DNA from: Methanocorpusculum sp.
Lineage (GTDB): Archaea; Halobacteriota; Methanomicrobia; Methanomicrobiales; Methanocorpusculaceae
Assembly: GCA_029986195.1 (NCBI GenBank)
Contig: DALTYF010000086.1
Coordinates: forward strand, 1 to 5,179
Reading direction: 5' to 3'
DNA length: 5,179 bases
Positions 1-5,179 of the stretch are shown here, in pieces. Made by a program: the position numbers and the translations under genes. The notes below the pieces were generated by a model, which was given only the letters and a program-made list of their open reading frames with translations, was not told the DNA's origin and made no database searches. Within the stretch, counting starts at the first letter, position 1. Each line of letters begins with the position of its first letter.

Positions 1-837
1 ATGGGTGAATTGTAAATCCTTGAGTTTCCGCTCATAGGTATTGTATTTTAGTGGTTTTCCTTCTTGATTAAGCCAGACATAATTCTCTCCGGTGGGATCG
101 CCCGGGTACTCGTTTCTCCAGGCGAGCAGCTGGGATACCGAGTTCATGCTAATATGAGCGGTTCGTTGCAATTCCTGATTGGTTTTCGTTACTCGAATAG
201 TGATGACGGCAGATCTATTCCTCCATTGAATATCCTTCCAACGAAGATCACAGATTTCATCAGCACGAGTACCGGTTTCATAGTGGGTCCAGATCATTGC
301 TTTGAGCATGAGCGGCGCTGGTTCCACAAGCTGAGCAATCATCTTCTCCGAATATACCCTATCTTCATCAATTTTGTGAGGAGTGTATGTAGGTATCTTA
401 ATTTTGAGCAGGTCTGATACGGGGATACTGATTATTTTGTTTTCGGAAAGCCATTGAAGAAAAAGCCGGATAATTCTGATTTTTTGCTTGAGAGAGTTAG
501 TTGAGTACTTCTTCTGCTGTATCTCCATGTCGCCTCGGTAATTAAAGCGTCTAATTGGAGTTTTTCGGTATTGCGCGATTGCAGAGATAATATCATCATA
601 TTCAAGCAGATACCAAGGTTTTGTGATGTAGAGCGCGCGCCGAAAGTGGGTAAGAGTGGATATATAATCAACGTATCTCCCACCACCAAAACTCTCACGA
701 TGTGCAATCAGATTTTCCATGAATTTAAGAATGAGTTCCTGCTCCTGAGAGTCAATCGTGCCCTTGTTGACCCTGGTTTGGAGGAGATTTTGACCGTATT
801 GGATAGATCGGCTGCTATGAAACTCTTCTGTTAGCAT
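1..837 (-). CDS. Tyrosine recombinase / phage-type integrase, N-terminal 279 residues (3' end off the window)
   Basis: The minus strand is open from an ATG at 835-837 to the left edge, so only the N-terminal part of the protein is visible. Residues 1 to about 160 look like a helical core-binding (SAM-like) domain, including QKKYSTNSLKQKIRIIRLFL near residue 110. The catalytic domain begins around residue 160, and its box I motif YETGTRADEICDLRW gives the catalytic arginine as R191. The beta-hairpin motif VTKT places the usual catalytic lysine at K218. The H-x-x-R and tyrosine motifs would lie beyond the window. An in-frame TAA about 50 bp upstream limits the start; no clear Shine-Dalgarno sequence is seen. 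Met40 (718-720) is an alternative start, but the sequence before it (RVNKGTIDSQEQELILKF) resembles part of the domain. The gene is AT-richer than its neighbours, which suggests acquisition with a mobile element. It overlaps the end of the upstream gene by 23 bp. Assignment to the tyrosine recombinase family is firm; the element type is unknown. Confidence 0.87.
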   Translation of the reverse strand, partial: MLTEEFHSSRSIQYGQNLLQTRVNKGTIDSQEQELILKFMENLIAHRESFGGGRYVDYISTLTHFRRALYITKPWYLLEYDDIISAIAQYRKTPIRRFNYRGDMEIQQKKYSTNSLKQKIRIIRLFLQWLSENKIISIPVSDLLKIKIPTYTPHKIDEDRVYSEKMIAQLVEPAPLMLKAMIWTHYETGTRADEICDLRWKDIQWRNRSAVITIRVTKTNQELQRTAHISMNSVSQLLAWRNEYPGDPTGENYVWLNQEGKPLKYNTYERKLKDLQFTH

Positions 838-2002
838 ACTTAACGAGTATTAGATCTGGTATGGAATATAACTTTCTTGTTATATTCCAGAACGGAATAT
901 ACTCCGGCTCACTCTCCATCGCCGCCTCCGCAAGCATATCCGGCCGGGCAATATCGTACGGCACCACCTTCACCTCATCACTCGTCACATTCAGCAGCCA
1001 GTGACACTTCTTACAGACCGAAATCACCTCGCCCCACGGCTGCTCCACCTTCTCACCGCAGACCGGACACAGCAGAATCGTCGAATCGCGTTTCAGAATC
1101 TCATGATCCGTCAGCTTCTTCGGCACCCGCACCGCAGGCCGCAGACTCGTAATATTCTTCATCGTCCCCGAACTCACAAACGTCCTGCCCTCCTTAAACG
1201 CCGGATACGCCGCCATCGACATCGCAATACCGAGCAGCAGCAGAATCACCTGAAACATCTCCGACAGCGGATGTGTACCTGCATGCAGCAGCATCGCAAG
1301 CGACGACCCGATCATAATACCGCCTGCCGCAAGCGACAGAATCATCATCCGTGATCGCGCCGTCAGATTGATCGGTGCCGTCCCTCCGAGAATCTCCCCC
1401 CGCACCGCATCAAGAATCGCCGTATAGTCCCCGCCCTGATACGCATAGTGGGCAATCCAGACCGGTGCATACACCAGCTCAAACACCTTCGGCAGCAGGA
1501 ACGACTTCTCCAGCGTCAGCGTATCAATCCGCTTCGCCGCCGTATCATCAATCATCTTCCGGATAGCCTCGCGTCCCCGTTTGCTCGCCTCAACAGCCGA
1601 CCCTCCCGGCTCCATCGCAACAACCCTGCCCGGCGTATAGGCAGTCTCCCCTCCCGGATCAAGCCAGAGCTTTGTGATACCGTACTTTCTCGTATCACAG
1701 GCAACCTCCGTCCACACAAACTCATCATCGATCAGCTCCTTGTAGATGTTGCGGATCGTATTGCCCGTCTTCTCATCATACTCCGAATACCCGCAGACAA
1801 CCGCCTTCCCCTGCGCAACAAACCGCCAGAACGGAATATAGATCAGATACAGCTCCGTCATCGCCGCCTTGTCCGGCAGATCCGGCGCCTTGATCCCCTT
1901 GGTAAACCAGTCGCGGATCGTCCGGTCGGCAACACCCTTCGTCACCTTCGGCCGGTACATCACCTCGCCGACGCGATCCTCAATCGAACGCTCAAGGCCC
2001 AT
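815..2002 (-). CDS. Membrane protein with zinc ribbon and repeated Y-x-P-F-W domains, C-terminus probably replaced by integration
   Basis: This gene encodes 395 residues; I do not recognise a characterised family. Residues 1-210 form a soluble region with YIPFWR (55-60) and a second half-motif, YAPVW (178-182), followed by DAVRGEILGG. Two hydrophobic helices lie at about 219-241 and 249-269. A zinc ribbon follows, with cysteine pairs C312/C315 and C330/C333. Another YIPFWN occurs at 368-373, then a 22-residue AT-rich tail unlike the rest. That last motif looks like the start of a further domain copy that is cut off, so the native C-terminus was probably longer. The start at 2002 is chosen over an in-frame ATG at 2023 because AAGGAGGAG at 2007-2015 lies just upstream of it. 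The gene overlaps the upstream paralog by 11 bp, which suggests translational coupling, and its end overlaps the integrase start. Coding status is very likely; function is unknown. Zinc binding is inferred from the cysteines. Confidence 0.85.
   Translation of the reverse strand: MGLERSIEDRVGEVMYRPKVTKGVADRTIRDWFTKGIKAPDLPDKAAMTELYLIYIPFWRFVAQGKAVVCGYSEYDEKTGNTIRNIYKELIDDEFVWTEVACDTRKYGITKLWLDPGGETAYTPGRVVAMEPGGSAVEASKRGREAIRKMIDDTAAKRIDTLTLEKSFLLPKVFELVYAPVWIAHYAYQGGDYTAILDAVRGEILGGTAPINLTARSRMMILSLAAGGIMIGSSLAMLLHAGTHPLSEMFQVILLLLGIAMSMAAYPAFKEGRTFVSSGTMKNITSLRPAVRVPKKLTDHEILKRDSTILLCPVCGEKVEQPWGEVISVCKKCHWLLNVTSDEVKVVPYDIARPDMLAEAAMESEPEYIPFWNITRKLYSIPDLILVKYANRRVS
862..889. repeat. Perfect 28-bp inverted repeat (11-6-11), candidate recombinase core or operator site
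   Basis: TGGAATATAAC (862-872) and its exact reverse complement GTTATATTCCA (879-889) flank the spacer TTTCTT. The centre lies about 38 bp upstream of the integrase ATG. The 11-6-11 geometry equals that of XerCD/XerA dif sites, so a strand-exchange site is one reading. The arm at 879-889 also supplies a TATATT element on the minus strand that could be the integrase TATA box, making an autoregulatory operator the other reading. It lies inside the 3' coding end of the neighbouring membrane protein gene. Neither side is followed by a T-run, so it is not a typical intrinsic terminator. A partial third copy, GGAATATAC, is at 894-902. Confidence 0.7.
887..901. repeat. 15-bp direct repeat, copy 1 (encodes YIPFW; at the composition junction)
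   Basis: CCAGAACGGAATATA is repeated exactly at 1826-1840. On the minus strand both copies encode Tyr-Ile-Pro-Phe-Trp in the same gene, so shared coding of a domain motif explains it most simply. This copy also overlaps the right arm of the inverted repeat and marks the point where GC-rich sequence becomes AT-rich, so it may contain part of the host attachment site. Confidence 0.6.
1826..1840. repeat. 15-bp direct repeat, copy 2 (encodes YIPFW)
   Basis: This is the second exact copy of CCAGAACGGAATATA, encoding residues 55-59 of the 395-residue membrane protein. A shortened relative, CCAGAACGGA, is at 2493-2502 in the adjacent paralogous gene, where it encodes Tyr-Pro-Phe-Trp. Confidence 0.6.
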
Positions 2003-2681
2003 GCGGCTCCTCCTTCTCCGCAACCGTAATGATGCCGAGCATCTCGCTCTGATACAGGAAGAGGAACAGCAGAATCACCACGATCACAAAGATCCACGGA
2101 TTAAAGTAAATCGCAACAAGACTTAACAGAAACATCGGAATAAATGCCGTCATCGCCGTCTTCTTCCAGTTCACCGGCTCCTTGACCGGATGCCACTCCG
2201 GAAGAACCTGCCCGGAATGCGCCTCCACCTCAATCATGTAGATGTTGTGCTTCATCTTGTAACTGATCAGCCACAGCGGCACCCCGATCAGCTCCTCGCC
2301 GCGTGCAATTCCGTGAAGCTCTGGCAGATACACGGATGAGTCCACGGTCACCGGCAAAATAACCGCATCCTCCGGCGTCTCGATAATTTCCGCATCATGA
2401 TAGTATTTCATATTCTGCAGTCCCGTCAGAAGCGTACCGCAGGCCGGCCGGTAGATCGTCTTATCCTCGCCGCCGTCCTCACGCCGGTACCGCCAGAACG
2501 GATAGTACACCAGTACCGCCTTCCCGAACCGCACCTTCTCGATCGGAACAAAAGGAATCTGATCAGAGCCGAGCCATTTGCGGACAATACCGCGTGCGGT
2601 CTCCTCATCAATCTGCGGGGGAATTACCCGTGAGCAGACCGGCCGCTCATACGAAATTGTCCCCTCTCGTGCATCTGCCAT
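1992..2681 (-). CDS. Membrane protein with Y-P-F-W domain, paralog of the downstream gene
   Basis: This gene encodes 229 residues; the family is not recognised by name. The soluble part carries YYPFWRY (59-65), then GVPLWLISY (133-141) and EVEAHSGQVL (151-160), the same order of motifs as in the next gene. The sequence before the motif also aligns with that neighbour: WLGSDQIPF here against WFTKGIKAP there. Two transmembrane helices lie at about 176-193 and 195-211, with a short charged tail (AEKEEPHGP). No zinc ribbon is present. The frame stays open upstream to 2930, but that extension crosses the AT-rich intergenic region and the oppositely transcribed ligase gene, so the ATG at 2679-2681 is preferred. 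No clear SD precedes it. It shares 11 bp with the next gene and is probably co-transcribed with it. A role for the two products in one membrane complex is inference. Confidence 0.85.
   Translation of the reverse strand: MADAREGTISYERPVCSRVIPPQIDEETARGIVRKWLGSDQIPFVPIEKVRFGKAVLVYYPFWRYRREDGGEDKTIYRPACGTLLTGLQNMKYYHDAEIIETPEDAVILPVTVDSSVYLPELHGIARGEELIGVPLWLISYKMKHNIYMIEVEAHSGQVLPEWHPVKEPVNWKKTAMTAFIPMFLLSLVAIYFNPWIFVIVVILLFLFLYQSEMLGIITVAEKEEPHGP
2007..2015 (-). promoter_or_regulatory. Strong Shine-Dalgarno site deciding the start of the 395-residue gene
   Basis: On the minus strand AAGGAGGAG precedes the ATG at 2000-2002 with a spacer of about 4-6 nt. It lies inside the 3' end of the upstream gene, whose TGA (1992-1994) comes just after the new ATG, an arrangement typical of translational coupling. 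Confidence 0.75.
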
Positions 2682-2721
2682 AGATACGTGAATATATGCG
2701 TGTTTTGGAAGATAGATGTTT

Positions 2722-2743
2722 TGCAAGTGACGGCTTTGCACTT
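2722..2743. repeat. Two interleaved short inverted repeats upstream of the membrane gene pair
   Basis: TGCAA (2722-2726) pairs with TTGCA (2736-2740), and AAGTG (2725-2729) pairs with CACTT (2739-2743). Together they form a compact symmetric block about 40-65 bp upstream of the minus-strand ATG at 2681. It could be a regulator binding site or an RNA hairpin in the 5' leader. The arms are short, so chance is possible. Confidence 0.3.
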
Positions 2744-2779
2744 TTGTTCGCGGTCCGCTTCGGAAGAAAAGTACAGAGC

Positions 2780-2810
2780 CATCAAAGCTATCACATTTAT
2801 ATCTTTGATG
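2780..2810. promoter_or_regulatory. Operator candidate: 8-bp inverted repeat bracketing a TATA box
   Basis: CATCAAAG (2780-2787) and CTTTGATG (2803-2810) are perfect inverted copies around a 15-bp spacer containing TTTATAT (2796-2802). A third half-site, CATCAA (2823-2828), follows and forms a second inverted repeat with TTGATG (2805-2810), around ATAAATATA (2814-2822). A dimeric regulator bound here would cover the TATA region, which in archaea usually means repression, and could control both divergent transcripts. The sequence symmetry is observed; its function is inferred. Confidence 0.5.
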
Positions 2811-2822
2811 AACATAAATATA
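2796..2822. promoter_or_regulatory. Divergent archaeal promoter region with two TATA-like boxes
   Basis: TTTATAT (2796-2802) and ATAAATATA (2814-2822) are the most AT-rich stretches between the divergent genes. With initiation about 25 bp downstream, the first would give a short leader for the ligase and the second a nearly leaderless transcript starting near 2845. Read on the minus strand, the first box is GATATAAATG and could serve the membrane gene pair with a leader of roughly 90 nt. Confidence 0.5.
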
Positions 2823-2850
2823 CATCAACGTCTGTAAGTAGTGATATGTG

Positions 2851-4347
2851 ATGCTGAATATAACCACCTTCCTCGATGCAAATGCCTGCCGCCTTGCAAA
2901 GCCGGTCTTCCACTGCCCCGAGAGAAACACCTCCTATACCTCCTCTGAGATTCTCGGAATCATCTCGGGAATTGCCCGCACCCTCAAATCCTTTGGAGTC
3001 GCCAAAGGTGACCGGGTCATCCTCTACCTCAACAGCAGCCCCGAATACCTCTTCTCCTACCTCGCCCTCTGGCGGATCGGCGCAGTCGCCGTTCCGACCA
3101 ACCGCGTCTATACGACAAGCGAACTTGCCTACATGATCGAAAATGCCGGAGCACACGTCTTCATCACCGACGCAGACGGCGCCGCCGCCGCAAAAGATCT
3201 CGGTGTCACCGTGTATGTCCCGGAAAACATCGAGGAACTTCGCACCTCCCCGGTACTTTCCCCGGAACCGACCGGCGCCGATGACCTCTGCCAGCTCCAG
3301 TACACCAGCGGCACAACCGGAAAGCCCAAAGGCGCCATGCTCACCCACGGCAACTGGCTTGCCGCAATTCACAACGTCTGCGACGTCCTCACCCTCAAAC
3401 AGGACGACGTCTATCTCGGCATCTACCCGATGGGGCACGTCGGCATCTCGTGGGGAATCGCCGCCATGCGGGCGGGTGCATGTTACGTCATGATGGAACG
3501 CTACGACCCGGACAGATATCTCGCGCTCTGTAAAGAACACAGGGTCACCGTGCTTGCCGGCATGCCGCCGGTCATCTATTCGCTTGTGGAAGCCCCTGCC
3601 GGAACCGAAGACGCCGTTGCAACCGTCCGCGAGATCATCTCCGGCGGCGGTCCCCTGCATCACGAAATCTGGAAAAACTTCCACCACCGCTACAACATCC
3701 CGGTCATCAACGCCTACGGTCTTTCGGAAACCGTTGTGATCGGCACCGGCACCGTTATCCGGCCTGAAGACTACGCCTCCGCCGACCGGTTCCAGAGTGT
3801 GGGACATCCGGTCTGCTTCTCCGAAGTAAAGATCGTTGATGAAAACGACTCCTCCCGTGAACTCCCGCTGGAAACTCCGGGCGAAATCGCCCTCCGGGGT
3901 CCTGCGGTCGCCAAAGGATACTGGAACATGCCGGAGGAAACCGCCCAGGCATTCCTTGCGGACGGCTGGTTCCTCACCGGCGACGTCGGTTACCTCGATC
4001 ACGACCATCGCCTCTGCCTGACCGACCGCAAAAAGGACATGATCGTTATGTCCGGCTGGAAAATCTATCCGACCGAGGTCGAGGAAGCCCTCATCAAATA
4101 CCCGGACGTCGCAGAAATTGCCGTCTTCGGTGTCCCCCATCCCCACCGGGGTGAGATTCCTGTCGCCGCCGTCGTCTGGCGTGCGGGCCGGGACGGCTCG
4201 GATCGGGATGCCAGACTTCTTGCATTCGCCAAAGAGCATCTGGCAGGATACAAGGTCCCCCGGAAACTCTACACGGTGGACGCTCTCCCCCGCGTAAACG
4301 GCTGGAAGCTCCTCAGACGCGAGCTTCGCGAAATGTTTGCCCAATAA
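2851..4347 (+). CDS. AMP-forming acyl/aryl-CoA ligase (class I adenylate-forming enzyme)
   Basis: This gene encodes 498 residues, a normal full length for the family. These cytoplasmic enzymes activate a carboxylic acid with ATP to an acyl-adenylate and then transfer it to CoA. Visible motifs in order are the phosphate-binding loop YTSGTTGKPKG (151-161), YGLSE (289-293), GWFLTGD with the ribose-binding D378, the hinge region DRKKDMIVMSGWK (392-404), and the C-terminal NGWKLLRREL with the adenylation lysine at K486. The glycine that usually precedes that lysine is W485 here. The acyl-pocket sequence does not reveal the substrate. The ATG at 2851 is chosen over the adjacent GTG at 2848 because GTGAT (2841-2845) matches the archaeal anti-SD with better spacing to it. 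The gene is divergent from the membrane gene pair and lies 22 bp upstream of a transporter gene on the same strand, with which it is probably co-transcribed. Family assignment is firm; acyl-CoA versus aryl-CoA specificity is open. Confidence 0.93.
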   Translation: MLNITTFLDANACRLAKPVFHCPERNTSYTSSEILGIISGIARTLKSFGVAKGDRVILYLNSSPEYLFSYLALWRIGAVAVPTNRVYTTSELAYMIENAGAHVFITDADGAAAAKDLGVTVYVPENIEELRTSPVLSPEPTGADDLCQLQYTSGTTGKPKGAMLTHGNWLAAIHNVCDVLTLKQDDVYLGIYPMGHVGISWGIAAMRAGACYVMMERYDPDRYLALCKEHRVTVLAGMPPVIYSLVEAPAGTEDAVATVREIISGGGPLHHEIWKNFHHRYNIPVINAYGLSETVVIGTGTVIRPEDYASADRFQSVGHPVCFSEVKIVDENDSSRELPLETPGEIALRGPAVAKGYWNMPEETAQAFLADGWFLTGDVGYLDHDHRLCLTDRKKDMIVMSGWKIYPTEVEEALIKYPDVAEIAVFGVPHPHRGEIPVAAVVWRAGRDGSDRDARLLAFAKEHLAGYKVPRKLYTVDALPRVNGWKLLRRELREMFAQ

Positions 4348-4369
4348 TTATACTACGGAAGTCATCACC

Positions 4370-5179
4370 ATGAAATCACGCGATATTGCCCTGGTAGGCA
4401 TACTGCTTGCCGCCGGGGCAATCGCCCGGTACATCTCACTCTTTGTGCCGGGAGCAATCGTTGCAAACTTAACGATTGTCTTCTACTGACTTGCGATCAT
4501 CCTCGTTGTCCCGAAGTTCCGGGAAGCGGTTGGTATCGGTCTTATAGCCGGTATCATCTGTGCAGTCTTCTCGCACTCCATCTTCCCTCTCGGGAACCTC
4601 ATCTCCGAACCTATCGGTGCGGTCGTGTGCCTTGCGGTCTATAAACTGATCAAGGATCACACGCGGCTTGCTCCGGCAGTTGTGACCGCCGTCGCAACTC
4701 CTGCAAGCGGTTTTTCCTTCATCGGGATCACCTGCTGCGTGATGCTTGCAACCTCGCCCGACGCCACGGTCGGGACGGTGCTTGCATTCGCGATTGCGAT
4801 GGTCCCGATCGTTGCAAGTGCCGCGATTGTGAACACCATCATCGCCCAGATAGTTGCCATGCCTGCAACCACCGTTATGCAGAAGACCCGCAGCGTGGCG
4901 AAGACGGTACACACCGTCCCCGCGCTTGCGGGAACGCCGATCGTTCTCGATCACGTCGGCTTCACCTATCAGGCAGCGGACACCCCGTCTCTTGATGACG
5001 TCTCCCTTACCGTCAGGGAAGGCGAGTTTGTTGTCGTCAGCGGCCCGTCCGGCGCCGGAAAGACCACGCTCGCCCGCGCCCTTTCGGGAGTTCTCGTTCA
5101 TGCCTACGGCGGCGATCTGACCGGCTCAATCTCCATTGCCGGAAAATATGCTGATGAGTATGAGGACGTGGACCGCCCT
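4370..5179 (+). pseudogene. ECF transporter S component (TrpP-like) fused to ABC ATPase, in-frame TGA at codon 40, 3' end off the window
   Basis: From the ATG at 4370 the frame runs 270 codons to the right edge with one interruption, TGA at 4487-4489, inside FY*LAIILV in the second predicted helix. Residues 1 to about 165 are hydrophobic, with roughly five to six helices, and resemble TrpP-type substrate-binding S components (NLISEPIGAVV at 77-87 is typical). From about residue 189 an ABC ATPase domain begins: VLDHVGFTY carries the nucleotide-stacking aromatic, and the Walker A motif is GPSGAGKTT with K231. The Q-loop, signature and Walker B motifs lie beyond the window. In ECF transporters the S component captures a vitamin or amino-acid-like ligand and the ATPase drives uptake with a T component, which is not visible here. 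The frame is otherwise clean, so the TGA is a recent nonsense change, a sequence error or, less likely, a recoded codon. No strong SD precedes the ATG (GGAAG at 4357-4361 is weak). The gene follows the ligase by 22 bp. Confidence 0.72.

Noticed and set aside
64..834. Short frames on both strands (64-417 +, 432-707 -, 571-834 +) in the AT-rich region
   Set aside because: All lie over the continuous integrase frame, which has recognisable catalytic motifs.
862..889. Intrinsic transcription terminator at the palindrome
   Set aside because: The stem is AT-rich and no T-run follows on either strand.
1448..2029. 193-residue plus-strand frame opposite the membrane protein gene
   Set aside because: It is very rich in Arg, Pro and His, typical of an antisense shadow, and the minus-strand gene has an SD, transmembrane helices and a zinc ribbon.
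2750..2758. GCGGTCCGC mini-palindrome
   Set aside because: Four-base arms are too short to support a site without conservation data.
2682..2930. N-terminal extension of the 229-residue membrane protein up to 2930
   Set aside because: It would run through the AT-rich divergent promoter region and into the start of the ligase gene; the extra sequence has no resemblance to the paralog.
2797..4344. 515-residue open frame on the minus strand opposite the CoA ligase
   Set aside because: It is the antisense of a gene with all the expected ligase motifs; high third-position GC keeps the opposite frame free of stops. Its translation shows no recognisable domain.
4343..4356. Separate promoter for the transporter (AATAATTATACTA-like stretch)
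   Set aside because: It is weak and lies mostly in the 22-bp gap after the ligase; co-transcription is simpler, although a leaderless start at 4370 cannot be excluded.
4469..5101. 210-residue minus-strand frame opposite the transporter
   Set aside because: Its translation is dominated by Arg, Asp and Gly without domain features, while the plus strand shows helices and a Walker A motif.

Overview
The window looks like a piece of a methanogenic archaeal chromosome, most likely from the Methanomicrobiales (a Methanocorpusculum-like genome would fit). This is inferred from the archaeal style of the putative promoters (TATA-like boxes, SD matches of GGAGG/GGTGAT type), from the integrase type, from a TrpP-like transporter domain fused to an ABC ATPase, and from GC-rich codon usage. 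No rRNA or other species marker is present, so the assignment is tentative.

Layout. (1) Positions 1-837, minus strand: the N-terminal 279 codons of a tyrosine recombinase/integrase whose C-terminal catalytic part lies beyond the left edge. This stretch is clearly AT-richer than everything to its right and is read as the edge of an integrated element. (2) Positions 862-889: a perfect 11-6-11 inverted repeat directly upstream of the integrase, placed where GC-rich host-like DNA gives way to AT-rich DNA. (3) Positions 815-2681, minus strand: two overlapping, distantly paralogous membrane protein genes (229 and 395 residues). Both carry a Y-x-P-F-W signature and two transmembrane helices; the second also has a four-cysteine zinc ribbon. 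The 3' end of the second gene runs into the AT-rich zone, overlaps the integrase start, and looks truncated by the integration. (4) Positions 2682-2850: a divergent AT-rich control region with two TATA-like boxes bracketed by three alternating CATCAA(AG) half-sites. (5) Positions 2851-4347, plus strand: a complete AMP-forming acyl/aryl-CoA ligase. (6) Positions 4370-5179, plus strand: the start of a fusion of an ECF-type S component (TrpP-like) with an ABC ATPase domain, open to the right edge except for an in-frame TGA at codon 40.

How the genes may work together. The ligase and the transporter fusion are 22 bp apart on the same strand and probably form one transcription unit, which suggests uptake and CoA activation of a small, perhaps aromatic, carboxylic acid; the TGA raises doubt that the transporter is functional. 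The two membrane genes are translationally coupled and form a separate, divergently transcribed unit of unknown function. The most interesting points are the in-frame TGA in an otherwise intact reading frame, the dif-like 28-bp dyad at an apparent integration junction inside a coding gene, and the three-half-site operator candidate between the divergent operons.
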